Source of the DNA: Tilletia caries
Lineage: Eukaryota > Basidiomycota > Exobasidiomycetes > Tilletiales > Tilletiaceae
Length of the DNA: 64,000 bases
Direction of reading: 5' to 3'
NCBI GenBank assembly: GCA_032718865.1
Contig: JALUTQ010000006.1
Location: forward strand, 1-64,000
The notes under the pieces are model-generated. The model was not told the origin of the DNA. It was given only the letters and a program-made list of their open reading frames with translations, and searched no databases. This document shows positions 11,076 through 21,109 of the stretch, piece by piece (position 1 is the stretch's first letter; each line of letters begins with the position of its first letter). Position numbers and translations under genes: made by a program.

Positions 11076-11981
11076 GTCAATTTTTTTCGCCGATTTTTTT
11101 CGACGATTTTTTTGGCATTATTTTTCCCGCAGTCCCCTTAGTGGGTCGGTCAGACGGGTATATCCTATTTAGGGAACGGCTTAGGCCTAGTAATGCCAAA
11201 AAAAATTGACATTTTTCAAAAGTAGAACACCGATGGCTAGTATAAGGTTCCAGCACCTTATACATAGAGAAGTATCGTCTCGATTAACTAGTCTAGTACA
11301 AAGACAGTTCTAAGAGCGATCACCGGTTAGTAACTAGAAAGCCATACACAATCTGATTTGTACTTTTCTGTGAATCCATTTATGACTTAGAGTTACAAAT
11401 GGAGAATGAACGATGACGCCATCCTATATGGGACCATCGACATAGACAGAAAGACAAAAAAGAAGAAACAAACCTCTCTGAGACCTATATCCCCACATCT
11501 CGGCTACCTGAGACTTATGACAGATCACCGACTTAGCTCCGAAGGACCCCCCAATTTGGTTGAGGTCCCCACACCCCCAAATTTGGCTGTGGTAATCGGC
11601 TATCCGTCGGTCTCCTGATTAAGACCCAGCACTGCCACGTCAGTACTCGAATGAGAACCCCCCTGAAAAGGGAGCTAGGACCCATCGGCTGACACTGAGA
11701 TGAAAGGTCATACGGATCATTCTGAGAAAAAAAGGGTACTTCGATCCAAAGGCCGAGGGCACTTAATTTGGGGCACCACCCCAAAGCCACAACGCCACAT
11801 CGAAATTTGAGGGACTCCCCCAAATTAGTTACCCTTCTTTCTTCTGTTGGGACAAGTTCACTTAGTTTTTCTGGGGCGCGATGCGTCTTCGGAACATCGT
11901 AGAACCCCGTAGAAAGCGCACCTTGACAGGGATGCCCAACAGAAATCAGAGAAGTCCCCGTAGGGGATCCAAAAGGTATAA

Positions 11982-12042
11982 AGACGACGCCTGAAGAGTC
12001 CAGTTTGAGGACGAAACAGTAAGCGCACCTGTAGCCACGTCT
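11982..12042 (+). ncRNA. type I hammerhead ribozyme (copy D)
   Basis: Same 61-base ribozyme, again 61 bases before the junction with telomeric repeats. Confidence 0.85.
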
Positions 12043-12103
12043 TACTCGCCATCCTCGACTCCTCTTCAAGTCTCCCTCAAGTTGTCACTTCACTTCTTAC
12101 TTT

Positions 12104-12175
12104 AACCCTAACCCTAACCCTAACCCTAACCCTAACCCTAACCCTAACCCTAACCCTAACCCTAACCCTAACCCT
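12104..12175 (+). repeat. telomeric repeat tract (CCCTAA)n, 12 copies
   Basis: Twelve perfect AACCCT units join the 3' end of PLE copy D to unique subtelomeric DNA. This is probably the original chromosome end onto which the retroelements were later added. Confidence 0.95.
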
Positions 12176-12795
12176 CAAATTCGTCTAGGTCCTTCTACAT
12201 TGCACCCTGGAGGTCCGCGCTAGCTGCCATCATTAACACTGCTACCTCTGCACTACCTCGAATCGAGAACGTTTGTGACACACAACAAAAGATTGTGAAA
12301 GGTCGTACAAGACCGTGTCACACCTCCTCAATCTCCTAGCCTACGTATACGCAAGGACAGCTGACTTGCTATTTCCTTCTTGTCACGCTCCCATTCGATG
12401 CCCCCAGCTTGAATGATGACAGTCTTCCAGCTCTACGATTGAGCAAGACGCACAACTATTCGTCCTTGATTCCTCGAATCTTTGGTTGCTGACACTAGAA
12501 GGCACACATGTATGTGCTATCGGTGTGTGCGGATGCCCCTTGGTAGCATACAGTATTACTGCAGCTACTTATACCTTTCCTTGACCTTTGATGCATGGGC
12601 AAATTGAGTCTTTCAAGCTTCCCCCTTCAATTCATCTACGTCTTCCCTACGTCATGCTGCACAGATGGAAGGATCAGTTAGAAGAGAACATACGATTTCA
12701 CAGAACAAGAGGCCCAAGGGGTAAGACGCCCTAGCCAGTGCGGCTGTACGAGCACGAGACAGAGAAGATCGGTGTTCGACGACATGACCACCGGG
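12176..12795. other. subtelomeric non-coding stretch
   Basis: Unique DNA directly inside the telomeric tract. No reading frame, repeat or RNA could be supported. Confidence 0.5.
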
Positions 12796-13379
12796 CTACA
12801 CGTCGGATCCAGGAGCCAGGCCGCGGGGGAGCTGAGAGAGCGTAGGAAGACCCAAACGGAGGCGAGTGCGATGCATCTCTACCGCTAGCTCTCTGACAGC
12901 GGCCTGAGAGTTTTGAATTTTGATCATGACCTCCTGCAGACGCTTGTGATCTTCTGGCGAAATATGAGGATAAGAGAGACCCTTGATCTCTTTTTGCTCG
13001 GCGAGTAGGTTATCGTACTCTAGCTTTTTCACCGCTGTACAATAAGAATGGAAGAGTGGGCTGAGCCTTCGTGTTGATCGAAGCGGAGCTGGTTCTTTAT
13101 ACGACTCACCATGTTGCGCCTGAAGCCATTCAATTGACTTTTCCGCGAGCTTTGGATCGGGGTCCATTCGCTCTACACATAGGGTAATGGTCAGTGTGAG
13201 TTTCTGATCTGTGGATCTACGCAAAACTACTTACTGATGATGGACTCGGCGGGTTTCGGCTGAAGGCGAGGGGAGCCGGCAGGGGCAGGGGCGCGGGTAA
13301 CTACAGCCGATGTCACCGCAGCAGAAATCGTCAGGATGACCGAGAGGAAGAGGAGAACGAAGGATGGACGAATCTGCAT
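12796..13379 (-). CDS. small secreted protein, two exons (173 aa)
   Basis: Exon 1 is 13379-13235 and exon 2 is 13172-12796. The intron (13234-13173) has GTAAGT and GTGTAG ends and joins in phase to give 522 bases. The protein starts with a clear signal peptide: MQIR, then a hydrophobic run (FVLLFLSVILTISAAV) and small residues before the likely cleavage. A KR pair at the exon junction (ISKRMDPDP) could be a Kex2 processing site, leaving a mature chain that starts near MDPDP. The rest is charged and helical with a single Cys (HSYCTAV). I recognise no family. A secreted effector-like protein is an inference from size and location. Confidence 0.65.
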
Positions 13380-15867
13380 GTTGTTTTTGACGAGGTGTAA
13401 GAGTGGGGCTGGTGTTCAAGTGTTTCGAGGGTGGACTGCGTCAAGCAGGGGGAGGATCTGGGGTGTGAGATAAAAGTGATGGGATGGTGGTGGGTGCAAT
13501 GCCTTAAAACTTGCCCTTTCGCCCGCTTTATGTAAAAAGCTGAATCCACACTCCCTCATTCCGTCTGCTGCGTTCCCTCTGCCGCCTTCACATCTTGAGG
13601 CTTGAGGTTCCGAGTATGTTCACGATGTACGGAATAAAGCAAAGAGGCGAGAACATTCTGCCGGCAGCTTCACATTCTTCCCTCATCAAGACTTCCCCTT
13701 TGACACACACATACTGATGTACATACATGCATATATGTGACATGTAGGATGAACTAGTACAGTTCTGAGGTAAAGGCAGTGCGACTGAGTGAGGAGGGAA
13801 CTTTTATCCCTTCGAGCAGAGCTGCAGACGTTTTCCGTATGTAGCTTGGCTATTGTTCTCTAAGCTTCGCTATCCGCTATACGAGCTCGCACTGCCTCCG
13901 CCCTCCGACTCGGTCGGATCCCGACGGATTTTCGTTTTTCCACAAGCGGTCACACGGTCACGCTAGAGTGGCTGGCCTGCTCTTTTGGAGAGAAGATTGT
14001 TCCGCCTGCTGAAGCATGGAATCTCATCGGCTGCACCCGAGTCGGACGTCAGTCGGGCGAAGGCAGTGTGATCACGGAGGTAGTTCGAGGGGAGATCCAT
14101 TACCCTCTTTTTGTCCTCCCACCCTCCAATTATCTGATCTTCGTGAGCTTGCGCGAACGTTCTTCGTTGCGTTACATACCTCTGTCTCGTTCCATTTCTT
14201 TTCTCCCACCCTCCACACACTGTTCTCGCATCGATACTGGTGAACCGTCTCGTCCTCAACGTCTCTGTGTTAACTCGAATTACGTTCTCGATACGATCAC
14301 GTTTCCTTTATCTTGGCGCTGTTCTATTGTCCCATGTACATACGTGCTACCATGTGCCTTGCCTCGAGTATTGGCCGTCCATCCAGGGCGGCCCCACTCT
14401 CGAGCTCGGCCCAAAATCATGGTCCCGCGCCCACCCACCAGCGGTGTGTCTCTCCCATACCTCCTCGTTCACGACAACAGACTGAGGCAACTAGGGAGAC
14501 TGTGGGTGCGCAGCGCTTATATTGCTGGATTAGAGCTCACAAAAGCCTTAATGAGAAGAAATAAACGTTCGCCATGACCCCGAACAAAACTCCTTCTGCG
14601 TCATGTCGTTTCATGCGTACGGGATTCCTATCCATGCGAATGCACCATAACGCACAGGATCAACTGCTATAACGCGCAGCCAGCGTGTCTGGGTCCATGA
14701 ATGCTTTGACAGCACCGAGTATTCACACCAACGGAACGTTCTCTGTTGACCTCTCTACTTGGCCGGTGTCGCTGGACGTATATCGAATTGGCCAATCTTG
14801 CACGCAAGTACTCCACTACCTCTTCTAAATCATAATCGCAGTCTGAATTGTCTGTCTTGCTTGCACTCCATCTCAATGAGATATATATTGTGGCCTTCAC
14901 TGTTCATGCGTCCATGTGCAAAGTTTATGGAAATGTTGCGCAGGGCGTCAACGACTCGACCGCATTGCTACAAGATGCGAGTGTGCAACTGACGTTACAT
15001 AGGGAAAGATTGTGCGTCAAGCTGACACGTATGCATCTCCCGCTATCTGCTTCTTCTGACAGGGCGGGACGACACAAAAACTAACTACTGGCGCCAATAT
15101 GGATTCACTGGCACCGCTGCAGCTTTCCTTTGGCGTCGGCCAGTGCCTGGGCTGGTGTGTCCTTCACAAGGGTCGAGGACTTCGCAGAGCTGAGACTGAA
15201 TACTCACGAATGCACCTCATCTCCAGGTAAATTTGTACACTTTCCGTCCGACCGCTTAGTACTCTCGTATCTCGTGACTCTTCCTTGGAGCTCGAACGAG
15301 CGGTTCTTATGCCACTGTTCTGATCCCTCTCTATTTCAATTGTCTCGATCCTCGCCCGGTATCCTGGACCGTTGGCTTGCAGTACCCTTCTTCCGAGTCC
15401 CATTCTGGTGCCTCTTTGCTGCTTCGGGGTTGGATTTCTCGCAGGCTGCGGAGTACAGACTCTCGACGCTCTTTCCTTCCACGATCAACCAATCGTATTC
15501 AATGTGCTTCTATGTAGTTCTTGACTTTTCCTTTCCTTCCGCCATTAAAGTCGTAACGGGAAAGGATACCGATAATGGTAATGAAAGGATCTCGCGTCCA
15601 GCATTTCCGGTTGTTAGTCATAAGCACTTGGCCACCGAATATGAGGCATGAGGGCTCTGAGGATCGTCGTTGTATTTCGTGGACCTTAGGATGCTGTTGG
15701 GACGTCGCAGAGAGCATCTTCCGAACACGACACCTACGATTCCCAGCAAGACTGACCACAAGGCGTACAAAACGTGTGAGAATCTTCGTTAGGGCTTCAT
15801 TGATGTATCTGTGTGCTACAAAAGGCATAAAGTAATGTATTGGTTCTCTCTGGAGCATATTCCGACC
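13380..15867. other. gene-poor stretch
   Basis: The short open frames here (for example 14068-14577 and 15130-15651 on +) lack domain-like composition, conserved motifs or matching splice sites. I see no supported gene. It includes the 3' flank of M1. Confidence 0.4.
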
Positions 15868-18800
15868 CTAGTTGTTGAAATAAATTGTCTGACCCTCCTT
15901 TGCCCAACGGGCCTTTACTCGGTCGTCCTGCCAGTAAATAACAGCAGCATTCTTGGCAACGTAAGGCTGCGGATCTTCTCCGAAGAATTCGTTTCTGACG
16001 GCGAACGCTCCGCGATTGCGAACCTGCTCGAGCACACGGTTCTGTAGGCCTTGGTCGGTGAATATCTTGCCGCCGTAGACGAGAGCGAGTGCCATCTTCA
16101 CGTCTCCACGGTCTTTGAGGGAGCGATGGAACGGAATGGCAACCGAGAGGGCGAACAGGTCCGCATTGTCGATGGCGTCAAATTTGATGCCCTGGACGTC
16201 TATGTTTGCAAATTCAAACAAGGCCCTGGAGAGCTGTGCCGCCTTGTTTGCCGCATCGGCGATCTGCTTGGCCTGCTGGTCTTGCGCATCCTTGAGCTTC
16301 TTGGCTGCGATCGGGTCTGGTACGAGGCGCCATCTAGCCCCGTCATAGAAAGGACCTGAGTCTGGGATCTTGTACAGTCCGATTCCGGATTGAGAGTCCA
16401 CATCCACACTGTCAGGACGGAGGTAGCAATCCTCGGGTCCATCCAGAAGTCCAATCCTGAAGTAGCTGCATGAAGTAAGCAGATGGGAACGATCTAAAGT
16501 CAGCAAATGCACGGCCACGAAATGGGAGGACTACACACGCACTTATCAGGAAGAGGCACGAAGGTCAAAGTTGTGCCGGGTTGTTCCCTATCCGTGATGA
16601 GGTTGACACCTCCGTACGCTTGCTCCATCGTGATAGTGCCAGGGGCCACATTGATGCCTCCCCACCTGTACTCTCTGGGGGGCGGTGTGAGGTTGTCCAC
16701 AACGCCGTGAATGTACCACCTCTTACCATCATCGTCCAGGTTGTAGACCTTAAACCCGTTTCCGCAAGATTCAGTACGCCACACTTTCTGAAAAAAGATG
16801 GAGTCAGATCCCGGTCCTGTTCATGGTTTCTTGACGATAATGCTCACAGTCTTCCAGTCACCGCTCGTTTGACCATATGCGAATAGGCGCTGTTGAGGCC
16901 GGTAGTTTTCCATCACCCGGCCATCGCCGTTGTCCCTGTATAGTTGAACGCCAAAGGAGTCGGGTTTGATGTTGTTGAACCATTGCTGATTCTGCACTTG
17001 CTGCTTGAAGAGTTCCGTAGCGTTGATCTGACTGTTCAGCTGGGCCAACTTGGCAGCCTGATCTTGAGCCGCTTTTTCGAGGGTCTCCATCTTTGCTTGG
17101 GAGGCGGCAAGGTCTTTCTTAGCATCGCCCAATTTGGTCTTGAGTACATCAACATCGGTGATTTTGATCTCCTTTTCGAGTTCGACTTGCTGAGCCTTGA
17201 TAATCTTCTCTGCATGCAGAGCTTGAAGGTCGACCCCTACACTGTTGGCCCATACCACTCCCAAGCGGAAAGGACCTGGATTGCTACCTTGTTCAGCAGA
17301 CCATCCCCAGAACCCAACCATGTAGCCACGTTCGAGGGGAGACTCAAAGGTGATGGAGCGAAGGTCGAAGAAGGCGCGCTTGCCGATGAATTTGCGCTTG
17401 AAACCTCCACGCCTGACGTTCGGCTCGGCCGCTTCGAGACTGAGGCCAGAGTTTATGACTAGCTTCAAGCTGAGAACATATTCTGGAGACTTCAGCACAG
17501 CCTCTGTCCCGACGGTGACGAGTACCGAGGTGATCCGTTCGTCCGGCTTGAGGTCCAGTTTGCATGCCGTCTTAGGATCGTTCAGGCCTCGTTTCCACGA
17601 GATGCCGTTTGCATAGCGACATGCGATACCAGAGACGACGCCTTCGGTGATCGTAATCTTGATAGACTGAAGGAGAAATTCAGGCTGGACAAAGTCCAGC
17701 GCGTTGAATAGCGTTCCAGGCGGGTGTGGTACCTGCTCGCTTCCCAGCGGCGGTGTCAAACGTAAGGTGGCTTCGACTCCCTCATCGCGAGCATCCAGGA
17801 ACTTGCTAATGGCGAGCTTTTCCGCATGGTTCAGCAAGACAACATTGCCATCCGGATTGTTGACCTTGGCCTGACTCGCAGCTTCATCGGTCAGGTGTCT
17901 GACCAGGCACAGTCTTGCTACTGTCGCCGCGTCCGTGTCGGTCTGTTCGGAGCCGTCGGAGAACATCTTCTCGCCTGATAGCGGCGCGGTGCGCTTGTTA
18001 TTGCGGAACGTAGGCTCGAGAGTTGGAAGCAGCTCTTCGAAGGCATACACTGGCAGGAACTTTTCTTTGGGACTGCTCAAGACTGTGCTGGGGTCCTTAG
18101 TGATATTGTCAACACGCTCGATGATGTAGTTCATCTGCGTGCGGACAGCACCGCGAGCATCGTCCAAGCCATCAGGGGTTGACAGGAAGTAACCGATCTT
18201 GGCCTTCTTCTGGTTGTCCGAAAGTGTCTCGACTGGATCGTGGATACAGCCACACAGAGCGGCGTTGAAGAGTTCTTGTCTTGCCGTGTCCTCTTCGGCT
18301 TTAACGATCGTAAACTTCAGCTGTCCAGCCTCGCAGTCGCTGATCTGAGCGGTCAGACGACTGTAGATGGCCTTATATGCGCAGAATAGATCCATTAGCT
18401 CGTTGGAGTAGGCCGTGGCGTTTTTGTAGTCGAGCGGCGTCACAGTCGGAGGTTTGAGCACTTGGTAGCTGCGAAGCGTCTCGTACTTTGTCAGAATGGC
18501 GTACGTGCGCTGAGGCGATTGCGCAACATGATCGGGGAACCGGGTGGCTGCACGAGCCAGGGATTCGATTGTCCATGCCTCTTCTGGCGGCTTGATGAGT
18601 CCGCCACCAAGCTGTCGAAGTGAATACATGCGTGAGCGGTGATGCTGACTGAAAGGTGGAAAGTGGGATGGGTTGCTTACCCAAGAAACCTGTACCGTAG
18701 TCTCCGTATTCAAGTCCAAGTTGGCTTTTGCAGTTGCGAACGCGCCTTGAGCACTGATGTCGAGCGAGCCTTTCCCGATGGCGATAGAGCCTTCTGCTTT

Positions 18801-20191
18801 GATATCTTTCGATTCTGCCTTGTTCAAAATCTTCATGCTGACCAGTGCGTTGAGCTCTCCGCCTTCGAGGAAGCCAGACACAAAGGCATCGCCAAAGGTC
18901 TGATTAAATTCGGAGGCACCGATGTTGTCGAGCGGGTTGAATTCGAGCGCATCGCGGAAGTTGATCGACTGATTGATCACCTTGACCTGTGAAAGTGACG
19001 GAGTCTCTGTTAGTCGTCTCCCTTTTCACACTCTCATGCGTGACAATCTGTACTCACGGAGATGTAGTAGTTGAGATCGCTCGAAGCAAATTTATCGGTG
19101 TCGATGAAGGAAGCGCGAACAGATCCGCCGCATGATCCGGACTTGATTGACAAGCTAGCGCTGACACCCATGTCGGAGGTGATCTCGGATATCTTGTTCA
19201 CAAACCGGCTCTGGAAGACGACTGAGAGCATTGTGTCAGTTGACCGGCACGCGTCTTCACTAGTAGGAAGACCCATTGCTCACCAGTCTGACTGACTCCC
19301 GTCGAAGTTTCGATGTCAAAGACTTGGGTCTGTGAGCCAGTGGTGCCGGGAGCTTGCTTCGTTTTGGGTAGAAGAAATTCTCTGTGCATCTCCGCCATTT
19401 TATCGAGACTGAGGCTGACCTTGAACTTGTTGGCGGCGGCTAGCATGGCGGGATCGCGCTCGCGGCGATGAATTGCCGCGGCGACTTCGTCTTGCTTGAT
19501 CTTGAGGGCGGCTGCTTTCTTGCGCTCGGCTTCTTTCTCAGCGGCAGCGGTAGCAGCAGCCGCATCGTCTGAGCTTTTTCCCGCATCTGCTGTCTTGGTC
19601 ACGTCCGTGCCGGAAGCCTGAGCTTCCGGCTTGGAATCCTCCGCTTCAGCTGAAGCGACTGACGATGGCCCAGGGGCGTTCTCGGCAGGTGCTGATGGAG
19701 CATCGGCGGGAGGAGCACTCTCTTCGGGATCGCTTGCAATTGTGATGCTGGTGGCCTCTGTCTTCTTCTCTCCCTCGATTGCGGCGCATTGTGCCTCGGC
19801 CTCGGCGTACTGGGAGACATCGATCAAGACTTGATCCTGTTTGGTCCAGACACTGGGCTTTCCCTGAACGAGGGCAGTGAGCCGCATCGTGTTACCGTCG
19901 TTGGTGAGGACATTTTCGGCCTGCTGCGGACTGACAATGACGGCGTCATCGATGCAGATCTCGTGAGTGTAGGAGTTGAAGCTGGAGTGCCGGGGGAACA
20001 AGAGTGAGTCAGTGCTGTGCTCATCTCATCAAAAGGACGGGACGAGGGCAACTCACCCTTGGCCAAGGCGCATGGCATTGTTACTGTAGACACGATGAGA
20101 GAATGCGAAGAATGAAGTTGTTAGCTGGAGAGGCAGAGCAGAGGCAAGATTAGGCGAGATGGACTGACTAAGGTGCGATGAGTAGGGCCAT
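15868..20191 (-). CDS. M1: MACPF-like protein with unique C-terminus (1274 aa)
   Basis: There are eight exons: 20191-20169, 20083-20057, 19981-19284, 19221-19058, 18986-18681, 18611-16848, 16787-16543 and 16465-15868. All junctions are GT-AG and the phases sum to 1275 codons. The protein starts MALLIAPYNNAMRLGQG, then FNSYTHEICIDDAV and an Ala/Glu-rich linker. Residues 335-347 (FGDAFVSGFLEGG) fit the MACPF signature Y/F-G-x-x-F-x6-GG with the usual His replaced. A jacalin-like beta-rich region follows (about 706-862), then a coiled coil (about 875-945). The tail (about 995-1274) has no lectin resembling those of M2 or M3 and is unrecognised. No signal peptide is evident. Pore formation is inferred from the signature only. 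It is divergent from M2. Confidence 0.75.
18612..18680 (-). other. M1 intron 5: 69 bases, in frame and stop-free
   Basis: The intron has GTAAGC and CGACAG ends and interrupts VSW/LGGG. In M2-M4 the equivalent sequence is continuous. Its length is a multiple of three and it has no stop, so an unspliced transcript would encode 23 extra residues at the same site. It could be a recent intron gain or a regulated retained intron. Confidence 0.65.
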
Positions 20192-21109
20192 CGTGTCAGT
20201 GTCAGTGCGTGTGCGGATGGGGATCTACGGGTCAGCAAGTGATCGTTGTGCGACTTTGAGGTAGGCGATGTTGCTCAGCCCCTGATGACCAGGCGAGGGT
20301 TGGAATCTGAAATACGGGCGTGGAGATGGGGGGATCCTGAGGGGAAAGAGCAGGAGAGGGAGGAAGGAGAGGAAGGCAGAGAGAGGGGACCTTGATCAGG
20401 AGGTGGAAGCAGGTCGTCAACACTGACCACGTTCTCCCCTTTTGACCCAGGTGATGTGCATGTCCGTCTGTGCCACGGAGATCAGAGCGCCGAGGATCAT
20501 GGAGCATAGCTGTTCAAAATGCGTGAGCGTGGGGTACTAAGGTTTCCAATAAAGATATGCGGGACTCCCTTCAAGGTTTTCGATAAGGCAAAGGCACCCT
20601 CTCTCATCTGGCTCCGGGGCTCGACACTGGCCGTCCCCTTGCGACTTCTTCCGTGGCCTTGGCCACCTTTCTGCTTCTCACACCCAATGACGGATGGATC
20701 AGTTTGTGGTGCAGTGAGCCCCATATATACAAACGCCACACGGGCCAGCTATGCGCCACAAACAAATGAACGCCACACGGGCCAGCTATGCGCCACAGAC
20801 AAATGAACGCCACACGGGCCAGCTATGCGCCACAAACAAACAATATCTAAACAACCTGCTTTGCCTTATTTATCGAAAATGATGATCTGCCGCCTGGACA
20901 CAGAGCAGGCTCCTTGCTGACGGCAGGACAGAACCTCTTCCGGCTATGTACGAGTACGAACGACGAGGGTCTCCATCTTAGGCCCAATGCTTCGTATGTA
21001 CTTGTAGCCGCGTGGTTCTCAGCCCCACCACCATCTCCATCTCTCTCTCGCACACAGAACTCATCACACAGAACTCATCACATCCATCGCCTGATCTCAG
21101 CACAGCACA
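20192..21109. promoter_or_regulatory. shared divergent promoter region of M1 and M2
   Basis: The 918 bases between the two opposite start codons hold no supported gene. A TATA-like run (CATATATAC, about 20722) lies directly beside the 37-bp tandem repeats at 20732-20842, so shared control of M1 and M2 is plausible. Confidence 0.5.
20732..20842 (+). repeat. 3 x 37-bp tandem repeat in M1/M2 promoter
   Basis: Three near-identical units begin at 20732, 20769 and 20806. Each contains CCACACGGGCCAGCTATGCG followed by CCACAAACAAATG, with at most one or two changes between units. The repeated core could be a binding site array, which is inference. Confidence 0.85.

Larger units (their letters stand above)
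9981..12103 (+). mobile_element. PLE copy D, 5'-truncated
   Basis: The copy starts inside the reverse transcriptase, at the bases equivalent to about 7807 in copy C, immediately after telomeric repeats, with a 3-base AAC overlap at the joint. It continues through the RT stop, tRNA-like segment and ribozyme to the same 3' end (TTACTTT at 12103), followed by a second telomeric tract. Incomplete reverse transcription followed by telomerase capping would leave this structure. Confidence 0.88.

Noticed and set aside
11533..12069. 178-aa minus-strand open frame in the PLE 3' region
   Set aside because: Shorter or shifted in the other copies, no domain-like features, and it overlaps the ribozyme strand. 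Likely chance.
1..12175. LTR retrotransposon interpretation of the repeated units
   Set aside because: No integrase, protease or RNase H. The RT motifs and telomere attachment fit Penelope-like elements instead.
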